DNA of 64,000 bases from Bauldia sp963759235 (GTDB taxonomy: Bacteria; Pseudomonadota; Alphaproteobacteria; Rhizobiales; Kaistiaceae): positions 682,001 through 746,000 of the forward strand of contig CAVWYO010000005.1 of NCBI GenBank assembly GCA_963759235.1, given 5' to 3'. Made by a program: the position numbers and the translations under genes. Under the pieces are notes generated by a model, which was given only the letters and a program-made list of their open reading frames with translations, was not told where the DNA came from and did not search any database. Positions 28,200 to 37,742 of this stretch are shown piece by piece (positions within the stretch are counted from its first letter, which is position 1; each line of letters starts with the position of its first letter).

Positions 28200-30626
28200 T
28201 TAGTGGGCCGTGAGGGCGGTTCCCGCCTCTTCCTCCGAAACCACCGGCGCGGCCGGCACTTTCGGTTCGGTCCATTCGATCGGCTCAGGCATGCGGACGA
28301 GGGCGTGTCTGAGCACTTCTTCCATCCGTGCCACCGGCACGATATCGAGCCCGCTTTTGACGTTCTCCGGGATCTCGGCGAGGTCCTTGGCATTGTCCTC
28401 GGGGATCAGCACCGTCTTCATCCCGCCGCGGAGCGCGGCAAGCAGCTTCTCCTTCAGTCCGCCGATCGGGAGCACCCGGCCGCGCAGCGTGATCTCGCCG
28501 GTCATCGCCACATCCCGCTTGACCGGGATCCCGGTCATCACCGAAACGATGGCGGTCACCATGGCCACACCGGCCGAGGGGCCGTCCTTCGGCGTCGCGC
28601 CTTCCGGCACGTGGACGTGGATGTCCCGCCTGTCGAACAGCGGCGGCTCGATGCCGAAGTCGATGGCCCGGGACCGCGCATAGGACGCCGCGGCCGAGAT
28701 CAATTCCTTCATCACGTCGCGAAGATTGCCGGTGACGGTCATCCTGCCCTTGCCGGGCATCATCACGCCTTCGACGGTGAGCAGTTCGCCGCCGACTTCC
28801 GTCCACGCAAGTCCGGTCACCACACCGACGAGATCCTCGTGCTCGGCTTCGCCATAGCGGTAACGCGGCACGCCCAGGAACTCCTCGACGTTCTTCGACG
28901 TGATCCTGATCGTCTTCTTCTTCGACAGGATCAACTCCTTGACGCTCTTGCGCGCCAGGGTCGCCAGTTCCCTTTCGAGATTGCGGACGCCGGCCTCGCG
29001 CGTATAGCGGCGAATGATCGTCTTCAGCGCATCGTCGTCGAGGGCGAACTCCTTCTCCGTCAGCGCGTGCTCCTTGAGAATCTTCGGGATGAGGTGCCGG
29101 TGGGCGATCTCGATCTTCTCGTCCTCGGTGTAGCCGGCAATCCGAATGATCTCCATCCGGTCCATCAGCGGCGGCGGAATGTTCAAGGTGTTCGCCGTCG
29201 TGATGAACATGACGTTCGACAGGTCGTAGTCGACCTCGAGATAGTGGTCGTTGAACGTCGAGTTCTGCTCCGGATCGAGCACCTCCAAGAGCGCCGACGA
29301 CGGATCGCCGCGGAAGTCCATGCCGATCTTGTCGATCTCGTCGAGCAGGAACAGCGGATTGCTCCTCTTGGCCTTGCGCATCGACTGGATGACCTTGCCG
29401 GGCATCGAGCCGATATAGGTCCGCCGGTGGCCACGAATCTCGGCCTCGTCGCGCACCCCGCCGAGCGACATGCGGACGAACTCGCGGCCCGTGGCGCGCG
29501 CAATAGACTTGCCAAGCGACGTCTTGCCGACGCCGGGCGGGCCGACGAGGCACAGGATCGGGCCACGCAGCTTGTTGGCGCGGCTCTGCACGGCCAGGTA
29601 TTCGACAATCCGGTCCTTGACCTTTTCCAGACCATAGTGATCGGCGTCGAGAACCTCCTGGGCATAGTTCAGGTCGTTCTTGACCTTCGACTTCTTGCCC
29701 CACGGAATGCCGAGCAGCCAATCAAGATAGTTACGAACGACCGTCGCCTCCGCCGACATCGGTGACATCTGACGGAGCTTCTTCAGCTCGTTCTGCGCCT
29801 TCTCGCGCGCCTCCTTCGAGAGGCGGGTCTTGGCGATCTTTTCCTCGAGCTCCTGCAGTTCGTCGCGACCGTCCTCGGAGTCGCCGAGTTCCTTCTGGAT
29901 CGCCTTCATCTGCTCGTTGAGGTAGTACTCGCGCTGGGTCTTCTCCATCTGCCGCTTGACTCTGCTGCGGATGCGCTTTTCGACCTGGAGAACCGAAATC
30001 TCGCTCTCCATCAGGCCGAGCACCCGCTCCAGCCGCTCGACGACGGTCGGCAGAGCGAGGAGCTCCTGCTTCTCCGGGATTTTGATCGCCAGATGCGAGG
30101 CGACGGTGTCGGCCACCTTCGAGTAGTCGTCGAGCTGGGTGACGGCGCCGACGACTTCAGGCGAGATCTTCTTGTTGAGCTTCACATAGTTCTCGAACTC
30201 GGAGATCACCGAGCGCGACAGCGCCTCGGCCTCGACCTCGTCGCCGATCTGGTCCGCGATCTTGTGGGCGTAAGCCTCATAGAAGGACGTGTTTTCGGTG
30301 TAGCGGAGGATTTCGGCCCGGCCGACGCCCTCGACCAGCACCTTGACGGTCCCGTCGGGGAGCTTCAGGAGCTGCAGAACGGAAGCCAGAGTGCCGACAT
30401 TGTAGATCGTCTCCGGAGTCGGTTCGTCCTCGCTCGGATTCTGCTGGGTCGCGAGCAGGATCTGCTTGTCGGCGCGCATCACCTCCTCGAGGGCGCGGAT
30501 CGACTTTTCGCGCCCGACGAACAGCGGCACGATCATGTGCGGAAAAACGACGATATCGCGCAGTGGCAGCACCGGGTGGGCGCCATCGCCAGTTGGGACT
30601 CCGATGGAGCCGGTTTGCTCGGCCAT
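28200..30626 (-). CDS. lon: ATP-dependent protease Lon
   Basis: Cytosolic AAA+ serine protease degrading misfolded and regulatory proteins. The N-terminal LAN domain starts PVLPLRDIVVFPHMIVPLF, Walker A is GPPGVGKTSLGKS, and the proteolytic Ser is in PKDGPSAGVAM with the partner Lys downstream in GGLKEKLLAA. At 808 residues it is full length. AAAGGA precedes the ATG. It lies in the alphaproteobacterial clpP-clpX-lon-hup order. Confidence 0.97.
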   Translation of the reverse strand: MAEQTGSIGVPTGDGAHPVLPLRDIVVFPHMIVPLFVGREKSIRALEEVMRADKQILLATQQNPSEDEPTPETIYNVGTLASVLQLLKLPDGTVKVLVEGVGRAEILRYTENTSFYEAYAHKIADQIGDEVEAEALSRSVISEFENYVKLNKKISPEVVGAVTQLDDYSKVADTVASHLAIKIPEKQELLALPTVVERLERVLGLMESEISVLQVEKRIRSRVKRQMEKTQREYYLNEQMKAIQKELGDSEDGRDELQELEEKIAKTRLSKEAREKAQNELKKLRQMSPMSAEATVVRNYLDWLLGIPWGKKSKVKNDLNYAQEVLDADHYGLEKVKDRIVEYLAVQSRANKLRGPILCLVGPPGVGKTSLGKSIARATGREFVRMSLGGVRDEAEIRGHRRTYIGSMPGKVIQSMRKAKRSNPLFLLDEIDKIGMDFRGDPSSALLEVLDPEQNSTFNDHYLEVDYDLSNVMFITTANTLNIPPPLMDRMEIIRIAGYTEDEKIEIAHRHLIPKILKEHALTEKEFALDDDALKTIIRRYTREAGVRNLERELATLARKSVKELILSKKKTIRITSKNVEEFLGVPRYRYGEAEHEDLVGVVTGLAWTEVGGELLTVEGVMMPGKGRMTVTGNLRDVMKELISAAASYARSRAIDFGIEPPLFDRRDIHVHVPEGATPKDGPSAGVAMVTAIVSVMTGIPVKRDVAMTGEITLRGRVLPIGGLKEKLLAALRGGMKTVLIPEDNAKDLAEIPENVKSGLDIVPVARMEEVLRHALVRMPEPIEWTEPKVPAAPVVSEEEAGTALTAH

Positions 30627-30744
30627 ATTGTTATCCTTTCCAGCCGGTCCGCCTTTGCGGCCGCCGGCTCATGCTGCGGTTCAGGCAGGGAGGGATACGC
30701 CCCGAGATTCCTTGTGAATCACGCTGACGCTTGCCTGACAACGC

Positions 30745-30775
30745 ATTAGGTGGCGTCGGCGGCGGGGGGTGTCAA
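30745..30775 (-). promoter_or_regulatory. Candidate lon promoter
   Basis: On the minus strand CTTGACA (30770-30775 for TTGACA) is followed after 19 bases by CCTAAT (30745-30750), about 120 bases before the lon ATG. The CTTGAC element and C-rich -10 context would also suit the heat-shock sigma factor RpoH, expected for lon. This rests on motif match only. Confidence 0.4.
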
Positions 30776-30793
30776 GGCGCCGGCTCAAAGAGC

Positions 30794-30819
30794 GGTTCGG
30801 CGCGCATCCGCGCCGAACC
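30794..30819 (-). terminator. Hairpin downstream of clpX
   Basis: Perfect 11-base stem GGTTCGGCGCG / CGCGCCGAACC with loop CATC, 36 bases after the clpX stop. The minus strand continues GCTCTTTG, only a short T-run. It separates clpX from the lon promoter region, so a terminator role is reasonable. Confidence 0.6.
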
Positions 30820-30854
30820 TGCGCCGCGACGCGCTGCCGTTTCCAGCGAGCCGG

Positions 30855-32120
<1,266 letters not shown>

Positions 32121-32334
32121 CCGTCTTCCCCGCAGCCTATCGTCCGGCCACTCTACGTCTTCCGCAATCCCGGCCGTCCCGCCCAGGATTCGAGGCTTAC
32201 TTTAGACAACGCCTCGCACGAGGCCAACTCGCCTACCTTCAATCCAATCATGGTAGGCGGGATTTGTTCAAGAGATACTTAACACAACCGGTCCGGCGTC
32301 CCGTGTCAATCAGGCTTAAGGATTGCGGCCGAAA

Positions 32335-32976
32335 TCAGTTCTGGGCGGCCTTTTCCACACCGTCCAGAGCCTCGCGCGTCGTCAGCACCTTGTCGATCAG
32401 CCCGAATTCCTGAGCCTCCGAGGCGGTCAGGAAGTAGTCGCGGTCGAGGCTCCGTTCGATGGTTTCGTAGTCCTTGCCGGTGTGCTTCACGTAGATCTCG
32501 TTGAGGCGGCGCTTCATCTTAAGGATGTCCTCGGCATGGCGCTCGATGTCGGAGGCCTGCCCCTGGAAGCCGCCCGAAGGCTGGTGCAGGAGGATCCGGG
32601 CGTTGGGTAGCGCGAATCGCATACCGGTTTCACCGGCGGTGAGAAGCAGCGACCCCATCGAGGCCGCCAGCCCGATGCAGAGCGTCGATACCGCCGGCTT
32701 GACGAACTGCATGGTGTCGTAAATCGCCAGGCCCGACGTCACCACCCCGCCGGGTGAGTTGATGTACATGTTGATCTCTTTCTTCGGATTGTCCGCCTCG
32801 AGAAAGAGAAGCTGGGCGGTCACCAACGAGGCCATAAAATCCTCGACCGGGCCGGTCACGAAGATCACGCGCTCTTTGAGGAGCCGCGAATAGATGTCGT
32901 AGGCGCGCTCGCCGCGATTGGTCTGCTCGACCACCATTGGGACGAGGTTCATGTAGGTGTCGATGGGGTCTTTCAT
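32335..32976 (-). CDS. clpP: ATP-dependent Clp protease proteolytic subunit ClpP
   Basis: Tetradecameric serine protease partner of ClpX. The triad is visible as Ser106 (GLAASMGSLL), His131 (ILLHQPSGGF) and Asp180 (LDRDYFLTA). The N-terminus MKDPIDTYMNLVPMVVEQT is usual for the alphaproteobacterial enzyme; the first dozen residues are probably cleaved. Full length at 213 residues. Confidence 0.97.
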   Translation of the reverse strand: MKDPIDTYMNLVPMVVEQTNRGERAYDIYSRLLKERVIFVTGPVEDFMASLVTAQLLFLEADNPKKEINMYINSPGGVVTSGLAIYDTMQFVKPAVSTLCIGLAASMGSLLLTAGETGMRFALPNARILLHQPSGGFQGQASDIERHAEDILKMKRRLNEIYVKHTGKDYETIERSLDRDYFLTASEAQEFGLIDKVLTTREALDGVEKAAQN

Positions 32977-33132
32977 GGGGATCTCGGCCTGGTTGGTGGT
33001 GGGCTCATGCTCGACGCCGCCGGGAAAGCACTCGCGGCGTCGCGAATCCCCCAGGCGCCGCCCTTAGATATGGCAGGGCTCGCAAGAGTAAAAGGGGGCA
33101 GCGGGATCCCGCCGCCGCGGCTGCCTTTTGCC

Positions 33133-34065
33133 TCAGATGATGAGGAAGTCGTCGTGGGTCATGTGGAGCCCGGCATCGAGCTTGGCGAACAGGATCTTGG
33201 GGTTGCCGCCCGTCCCGTCGCTGTCGTAATAGAGCTTGCCGTGGCTCTTGTCGTAGATGATCCGGTCACCCGCGTCGCCGGCGTGCGAGCCGACATGGAA
33301 CTTCCCCTTGGCGAGGACCCCCGGCCCGCCGACGCCAGCGAATTTGGCCTTGAGCAGGTCGATGGTGTCGTCCTTGACCGAGAAATCCTTGATCACGTCG
33401 GTGTTCGTCGAGGGCAGGACGTTGAAGACGAAATGGTCCTTGCCCTTGCCGCCGGTGAAAGTGTCGATGCCGTTGCTGCCGACCAGCGTATCGTTGCCGT
33501 CGCCGCCGAACAGCTTGTCGCCGAAGAAGTCACCACCGGCGTCGATATAGCCGGCGCTGCCCTGATGATTGCCGGCCAGTGCGCTGTCGTTGAGGCCGTT
33601 GAAGGACGTGGCGATGGAAAGCAGGTTCGCCGGTGCCTGCGCGGCCGAAAAGGCGTAGATCACGTCGTTGCCATCGCCACCATAGATCACGTCGCTGCCG
33701 GGGCCGCCCCAGATGATATCGTTGCCCGGACCGCCGTCGATCCAGTCGTTGTCGTGCTCGCCGTTGATGAAGTCGTTGCCGCCGCCGCCGAAGATCGTGT
33801 CACGGCCGGTCCCGCCGAGAATGTTGTCGGCGCTGCCGGCCTGCAAGGGATCGGCCGAGTTGTCGCCATAGATCGTGTCGTTGCCGTCGCCACCTTCGAT
33901 AATGTCGGTGCCGAGACCGCCTGCCAGCAGGTCATTGCCGCCAGCGCCGCTGATATAGTCGTTGCCATCACCGGCGAAAACGAAGGTCGGCAGGTCGAGG
34001 GTGAGAACGAAGCTTTCGCTGCGCGTCCCAACGCCTTCATAGTATGCCGTCAAATTGCCGCTCAT
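33133..34065 (-). CDS. RTX calcium-binding protein
   Basis: A 310-residue protein made almost wholly of glycine-aspartate nonapeptide repeats (AGDGNDYISGAGGNDLLAGG, then GGDGNDTIYG and GGGGNDFING), which fold as calcium-bound beta-rolls after secretion. There is no Sec signal. The last 60 residues (KFHVGSHAGDAGDRIIYDKS and onward, ending THDDFLII) match the ends of its neighbours and are the likely type I secretion signal. No catalytic domain is visible. GGGGAG precedes the ATG. Role unknown; a matrix or surface function is possible. Confidence 0.85.
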   Translation of the reverse strand: MSGNLTAYYEGVGTRSESFVLTLDLPTFVFAGDGNDYISGAGGNDLLAGGLGTDIIEGGDGNDTIYGDNSADPLQAGSADNILGGTGRDTIFGGGGNDFINGEHDNDWIDGGPGNDIIWGGPGSDVIYGGDGNDVIYAFSAAQAPANLLSIATSFNGLNDSALAGNHQGSAGYIDAGGDFFGDKLFGGDGNDTLVGSNGIDTFTGGKGKDHFVFNVLPSTNTDVIKDFSVKDDTIDLLKAKFAGVGGPGVLAKGKFHVGSHAGDAGDRIIYDKSHGKLYYDSDGTGGNPKILFAKLDAGLHMTHDDFLII

Positions 34066-34294
34066 GGCCGCTCCCCGAGTGCAGTCCTATAAGCCACACA
34101 TGATACCGTAATAATTACGATAGGCAATTGATACGCCGTAATAATGATGGAATTCGGCCCAACATTGCCCTTTGGCGGCCGATCGGGGATGCCGGGGAAA
34201 TCACGCAGTCGTGGGCGCCGTCGGTCGGGCCGATAGCGGCGACCATCTGTCGGGCGGTTTGCCCGAGTCCGGCGGGGAGGCCCCGCTCGACGAG

Positions 34295-35152
34295 TTAGAT
34301 CACCAGGAAGTCGTGGTTGGTGAGATCGAGGCCGGTTTGCAGTTGGGCAAACTGTACCTTGGCGTTCGGGCCATTCCCGTCGCTATCGTAGGAGAGCGTG
34401 CCATCGGTCGGGTCGTAGATGATGTGCTGGGCGCTGTGGTCGGCGTCCGATCCGACGTGAAAGTATTTCGACTTGAGTCCGCCCTGGCCGCCAATCCCGG
34501 AGAAGTCGGCATTGTCGAGCTTGATCTTCTCTCCGGCCTGAAACTTGGTGATCGTGCTTATGCCGGTGCCGGGGGCCTGGTCGAACACGTAGCAGTCCTT
34601 GCCGGCACCACCGTTGAGGATGTTGTCGCCGCGGCCGCCGTTGAGAATGTCCTTGCCGTCGTTGCCCTTGAGGTGGTCGTCGCCCCTGCCGCCGCGGAGA
34701 TCGTCGTCTCCGGGTCCGCCGGCTATGTTGTCGTTGCCGCCGTTGCCAAGCACCTTGTCGTCGCCCTTGCCGGCGTTGAGGTGGTCGTCGAACTTGGAGA
34801 GGATGATCGTGTCGTTGCCATGCGTCAGTACCTTGATGGCCTTCTCCGGGTCGTTGTCGAGATAGATCTTGAGGGCCTTCGACACCTGGATCGTGTCGCC
34901 GCTGAACTTGTAGGCGACCTTCCCGTTGAGATCGATGGTGACCTCCTTGATCTTTCCCTGATAGGGAACGCCGGAGAAGTACTTGATGCCCTTCCCCTCG
35001 AAGTGGAAGTCGAGCACCGTCTTCTTGCCCTGGGTGACGATGAAGCCCTTTGACGACCGGTCGTGGATGTTGGCCGGTCCGCTATCGACCGCCGAGCCGA
35101 GCTCGGCCAGGAATTCCGGATCGATGGGTTGGTGAGCGACAATCTTGACCAC
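34295..35152 (-). CDS. RTX calcium-binding protein with N-terminal domain of unknown function
   Basis: The GTG at 35152, with CAGGACG upstream, is the preferred start; the longer open frame begins only at a TTG and lacks support. Residues about 1-110 (VVKIVAHQPIDPEFLAELGS, then FSGVPYQGKIKEVTI) form a globular-looking domain alignable by eye with the N-terminus of the RTX protein at 39464. Nonapeptide repeats follow (NAGKGDDKVLGNGGNDNIAG). The C-terminal module ends TNHDFLVI. Sec signal absent, so type I export is likely. It follows the C39 peptidase gene on the same strand and may be in its operon. Confidence 0.8.
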   Translation of the reverse strand: MVKIVAHQPIDPEFLAELGSAVDSGPANIHDRSSKGFIVTQGKKTVLDFHFEGKGIKYFSGVPYQGKIKEVTIDLNGKVAYKFSGDTIQVSKALKIYLDNDPEKAIKVLTHGNDTIILSKFDDHLNAGKGDDKVLGNGGNDNIAGGPGDDDLRGGRGDDHLKGNDGKDILNGGRGDNILNGGAGKDCYVFDQAPGTGISTITKFQAGEKIKLDNADFSGIGGQGGLKSKYFHVGSDADHSAQHIIYDPTDGTLSYDSDGNGPNAKVQFAQLQTGLDLTNHDFLVI

Positions 35153-35271
35153 GCTTGGCGTCCTGTCAGCTTCGGTTTCGTCGCCGCGGAACCTGACAGG
35201 ATTTCCCCAACAGGGCGTTTCGCCGTTTGCTTCAACTTGAACGGTATGTGCGCCGCCGGGGGCCCGGTCCG

Positions 35272-35955
35272 TCAATAGCGGATGGTGTGGGGTTCGTGCC
35301 TCGCGTTGAGGAGACTGCGTGCCTGGGTGAGCTGGCCGCGGGAGTCCTTTTCGCTCACCATCAGGGCGTAGGTTGCCGGCAATGCGGTGCCCTTCTTCCA
35401 GACCGCCATGGCGACGTCGGTATATTGGGCCTCGAACTGGCCGGGCGAATACTGGATGTTGCCGAATATCGGATCGGCCAACAGGATCGCCCCATCCTTC
35501 ATCCCGCGATAGACCGAGAAATGCTCATAGCCGTCCTTGTTCAGGTGGACGATCACCGGTCCGTTGATCTGAAGCAGCCCGGCAATCCCGATCACCGCCC
35601 CCTCCGCCGCGAAGCCGAGCTTGTCCGCCACATAGGCGAGGTCTTCGAGGGAAAATCCGGCTTCCTGCTTCTTCTTCCAGGCGGCCGGATCGTAGCGGGC
35701 CTCCAGAATGTCGAGGAGCTGCTGTTCGGTGTAATGGCCGCCGAAATAGCCATTGAGGAGAGTTGCCAACGAGGCGGCACCGCATGAGAAATCGTGCTGC
35801 TGGCGAACGACGTCGACATACTTCGCCTCCTGCATGCTGACGACGGGATCGATCGGCAAACCCGTCGCCGTGCATGAAGCAACGAACATGGCGAGCACCA
35901 CCGTCGCCGCGCCTCGGGTGCCGGGCTCCACCTTCCTGAAAAGGCGCGATGTCAT
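35272..35955 (-). CDS. C39-family peptidase, predicted lipoprotein (FapD-like)
   Basis: Cysteine peptidase of the bacteriocin-leader type, here a stand-alone exported enzyme. A signal with lipobox VASC puts the lipid on Cys28. The catalytic set is intact: Gln52 (oxyanion), Cys58 in DFSCGAASLATLL, His145 in GYEHFSVYRG and Asp161 in LLADPIFG. Stand-alone periplasmic C39 peptidases of this form include FapD of the Pseudomonas functional-amyloid system. It starts 32 bases after the stop of the beta-barrel gene, which itself follows the small exported protein, so its likely substrate is that protein. Function by analogy is an inference. Confidence 0.8.
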   Translation of the reverse strand: MTSRLFRKVEPGTRGAATVVLAMFVASCTATGLPIDPVVSMQEAKYVDVVRQQHDFSCGAASLATLLNGYFGGHYTEQQLLDILEARYDPAAWKKKQEAGFSLEDLAYVADKLGFAAEGAVIGIAGLLQINGPVIVHLNKDGYEHFSVYRGMKDGAILLADPIFGNIQYSPGQFEAQYTDVAMAVWKKGTALPATYALMVSEKDSRGQLTQARSLLNARHEPHTIRY

Positions 35956-35987
35956 GGTCGGGATAGCCGCGTCCAGCGCGCGTCTGC

Positions 35988-37157
35988 TCAGAACGTCTTT
36001 GTCGTGCTCACGGCGAAGGTCGCATCGGGTGCGTCGCCGGTCAGACCGGTGGTGAGCGAGGGCTGAAGGTACAGCCCGTTCTTGAGCTTCTGCTGCACGG
36101 AGAACGTGGTGAAGAGCGGTATCGTGTCGGTTGCCGTCACGGCCTTTCCCCCGGTCCTCGTCGGTTGGTTGACGGCGCCGTTGAGGGAGAAGCCGAGCGC
36201 CGTCGCCTCGCTCACCGCGAAGGTCCCGCCGACATTGAACCCGAAGCTCGCTCCCGGGGCCACCTTGACGCCGGTGACTGTCCGCGGGAAGGCGTAGGTG
36301 GTGCTAAGGCCGGCAAAAAAGGCGAACGGATCCACCGTCTTGATCAGCTCGGCGCCGATCGAAGCCGAATAATGTCCACTTGCATCGCGGTAGAAGGTGA
36401 AGGGATCGGACGGCAGCGTACCCGGCCTGAATCCGTTGTGATGGTACGGATCGGGGCCGGTCGGCAAGCCCACCGCGCCGGTGAGCACCACCCCCGGCCA
36501 CTTCTCGGTCTCGTGACGGATCGTCTTGTTGATGTCGACGCGCATGTCGCCGATCGCGCTGATCTCGACCACCCGGCCTCCGGGTGCTCCGGTTTCGGAA
36601 CGACGGTGGGTGTAGTCGTAAGGAACGCTGAGGCCCACTTCGAGCCCGCTGGCGAGGCCGTAATGGAGGGACGCTATCGCGCCTAGCGCCCAGTTGTTCT
36701 GCAAGAATTCGTCGTCGCGCGTGAACGCCATTTCGAAGTCGGCCTCCCAGCGGCGCGGCGTCAGCGTCACCGCCTTGTCGCGGATGAGATAGAGGGCCTG
36801 GATGGCTTTTTCGTCGGCCTTCTTGATTTCGGCGACCGTCGACGCGGCGCTTTCGCTCGGCTGTGCCGCTGGCCCGCCGGCGGTCGCAGCACTCGGCGGC
36901 GGGGGATCGCTTGCGGCGGGTTCGCCCGGTCCGGCCGTTGCGGCAGTCGCCGTGGACGGTGCCGATTTGGAGGTCAGGCGATCGACCGCCGCCTCGAGCC
37001 TGGCGATCCGGGTTTCCAGTGCGTCGATCCGCTGTTCGTATTCTTCCGGTGTCGTCGCGTTGGCGTCGCCGACGACAAACAAGGCGCCGGCGAAGACCGC
37101 CGCCAACTGCACGACAATGCCCACGGCAAGGTCAACCAGGCGAGACCGTCGAGACAT
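35988..37157 (-). CDS. Outer-membrane protein with N-terminal coiled coil and beta-barrel (FapF-like)
   Basis: A signal peptide ends at ANA34. Residues about 37-63 form a heptad coiled coil (YEQRIDALETRIARLEAAVD). A Pro/Ala-rich linker of about 50 residues follows, and the remainder shows alternating amphipathic strands ending in an aromatic residue (FAVSTTKTF), typical of an outer-membrane barrel. Coiled coil plus barrel next to a C39 peptidase is the architecture of FapF, the amyloid exporter. GGAGGA precedes the ATG. It could instead be a generic transporter of the MetA-pathway type; the coiled coil and context favour export. Confidence 0.75.
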   Translation of the reverse strand: MSRRSRLVDLAVGIVVQLAAVFAGALFVVGDANATTPEEYEQRIDALETRIARLEAAVDRLTSKSAPSTATAATAGPGEPAASDPPPPSAATAGGPAAQPSESAASTVAEIKKADEKAIQALYLIRDKAVTLTPRRWEADFEMAFTRDDEFLQNNWALGAIASLHYGLASGLEVGLSVPYDYTHRRSETGAPGGRVVEISAIGDMRVDINKTIRHETEKWPGVVLTGAVGLPTGPDPYHHNGFRPGTLPSDPFTFYRDASGHYSASIGAELIKTVDPFAFFAGLSTTYAFPRTVTGVKVAPGASFGFNVGGTFAVSEATALGFSLNGAVNQPTRTGGKAVTATDTIPLFTTFSVQQKLKNGLYLQPSLTTGLTGDAPDATFAVSTTKTF

Positions 37158-37240
37158 GACATTCCTCCCCGCGGAGAGATTTCCGCCGTCCGCCGGCCCG
37201 TGGTCACCCCGACCCGCCGGCCCAATGGAAACATATCTTT

Positions 37241-37272
37241 AAAACGCAGAACGCGCCCAAGAGGGCGCGTTC
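37241..37272 (-). terminator. Intrinsic terminator between the small exported protein and the barrel gene
   Basis: Perfect 10-base stem GAACGCGCCC / GGGCGCGTTC (37249-37272, loop AAGA), followed on the minus strand by TGCGTTTT. It lies about 25 bases after the stop of the small protein gene and 85 bases before the barrel gene. This is the arrangement expected when an abundant substrate is followed by less-expressed export genes reached by read-through. Confidence 0.75.
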
Positions 37273-37297
37273 GACAACGTCGTTTCGAGTGGCGTTT

Positions 37298-37630
37298 CTA
37301 GGTTCCCGCGTAGTACCACGCCCAATAGAGCTGTTCGGCGGCCTTCAGCGCCTTGTTGTAGGCACTCTGGTAGAATTTGTTCTCTTTATTGAAGCCGTTG
37401 TAGTAGAGGCCCCAGTAGGCCGCGTCGAGCGCCTTCGACAGCTTGTTGTAGCCCTTTTGGCCGTAGTAATCCGCAGTCGCGCCCTGGCCGGTGACCTGTT
37501 CCATCGCGGTCGGCGTCAAGGTGACGCGCTTCGCGGTGCCAAACACCGGACTTTCGGCAGAGGCGGCCAGCGGTGCGAGCATCAGACCGGCTCCGACGAG
37601 CGCTGATGCAATCAACGTCGTTCTAGACAT
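37298..37630 (-). CDS. Small exported aromatic-rich repeat protein, candidate export substrate
   Basis: A 110-residue protein with a Sec signal (MSRTTLIASALVGAGLMLAP, cleavage after ASA25). Residues 38-50 (LTPTAMEQVTGQG) resemble a double-glycine-type leader end, the kind of site C39 peptidases cut. The last 58 residues contain 11 Tyr, 3 Trp and 2 Phe. They include two imperfect repeats, residues 61-79 (YNKLSKALDAAYWGLYYNG) and 91-109 (YNKALKAAEQLYWAWYYAG), 11 of 19 identical with a 30-residue period. GAAGGA precedes the ATG. A terminator and then the barrel and peptidase genes follow. No family recognised; an amyloid-like or surface-fibre subunit is inferred. Confidence 0.75.
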   Translation of the reverse strand: MSRTTLIASALVGAGLMLAPLAASAESPVFGTAKRVTLTPTAMEQVTGQGATADYYGQKGYNKLSKALDAAYWGLYYNGFNKENKFYQSAYNKALKAAEQLYWAWYYAGT

Positions 37631-37742
37631 GGCTTGGTTCCTTCTGTCGCGGGGCGCAGTCTAACAGCTTGCGGCAGATTTTCCACCCACCCCTCGGCGA
37701 ATGGAGCGAGTCCGTCTCGCGGCAGACTCGAGGCTCGCCGAT

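Noticed and set aside
33020..33075. RpoH-like promoter CTTGCGA with CCATATCT upstream of clpP
   Set aside because: The spacing between the two elements is too short for a functional sigma-32 promoter.
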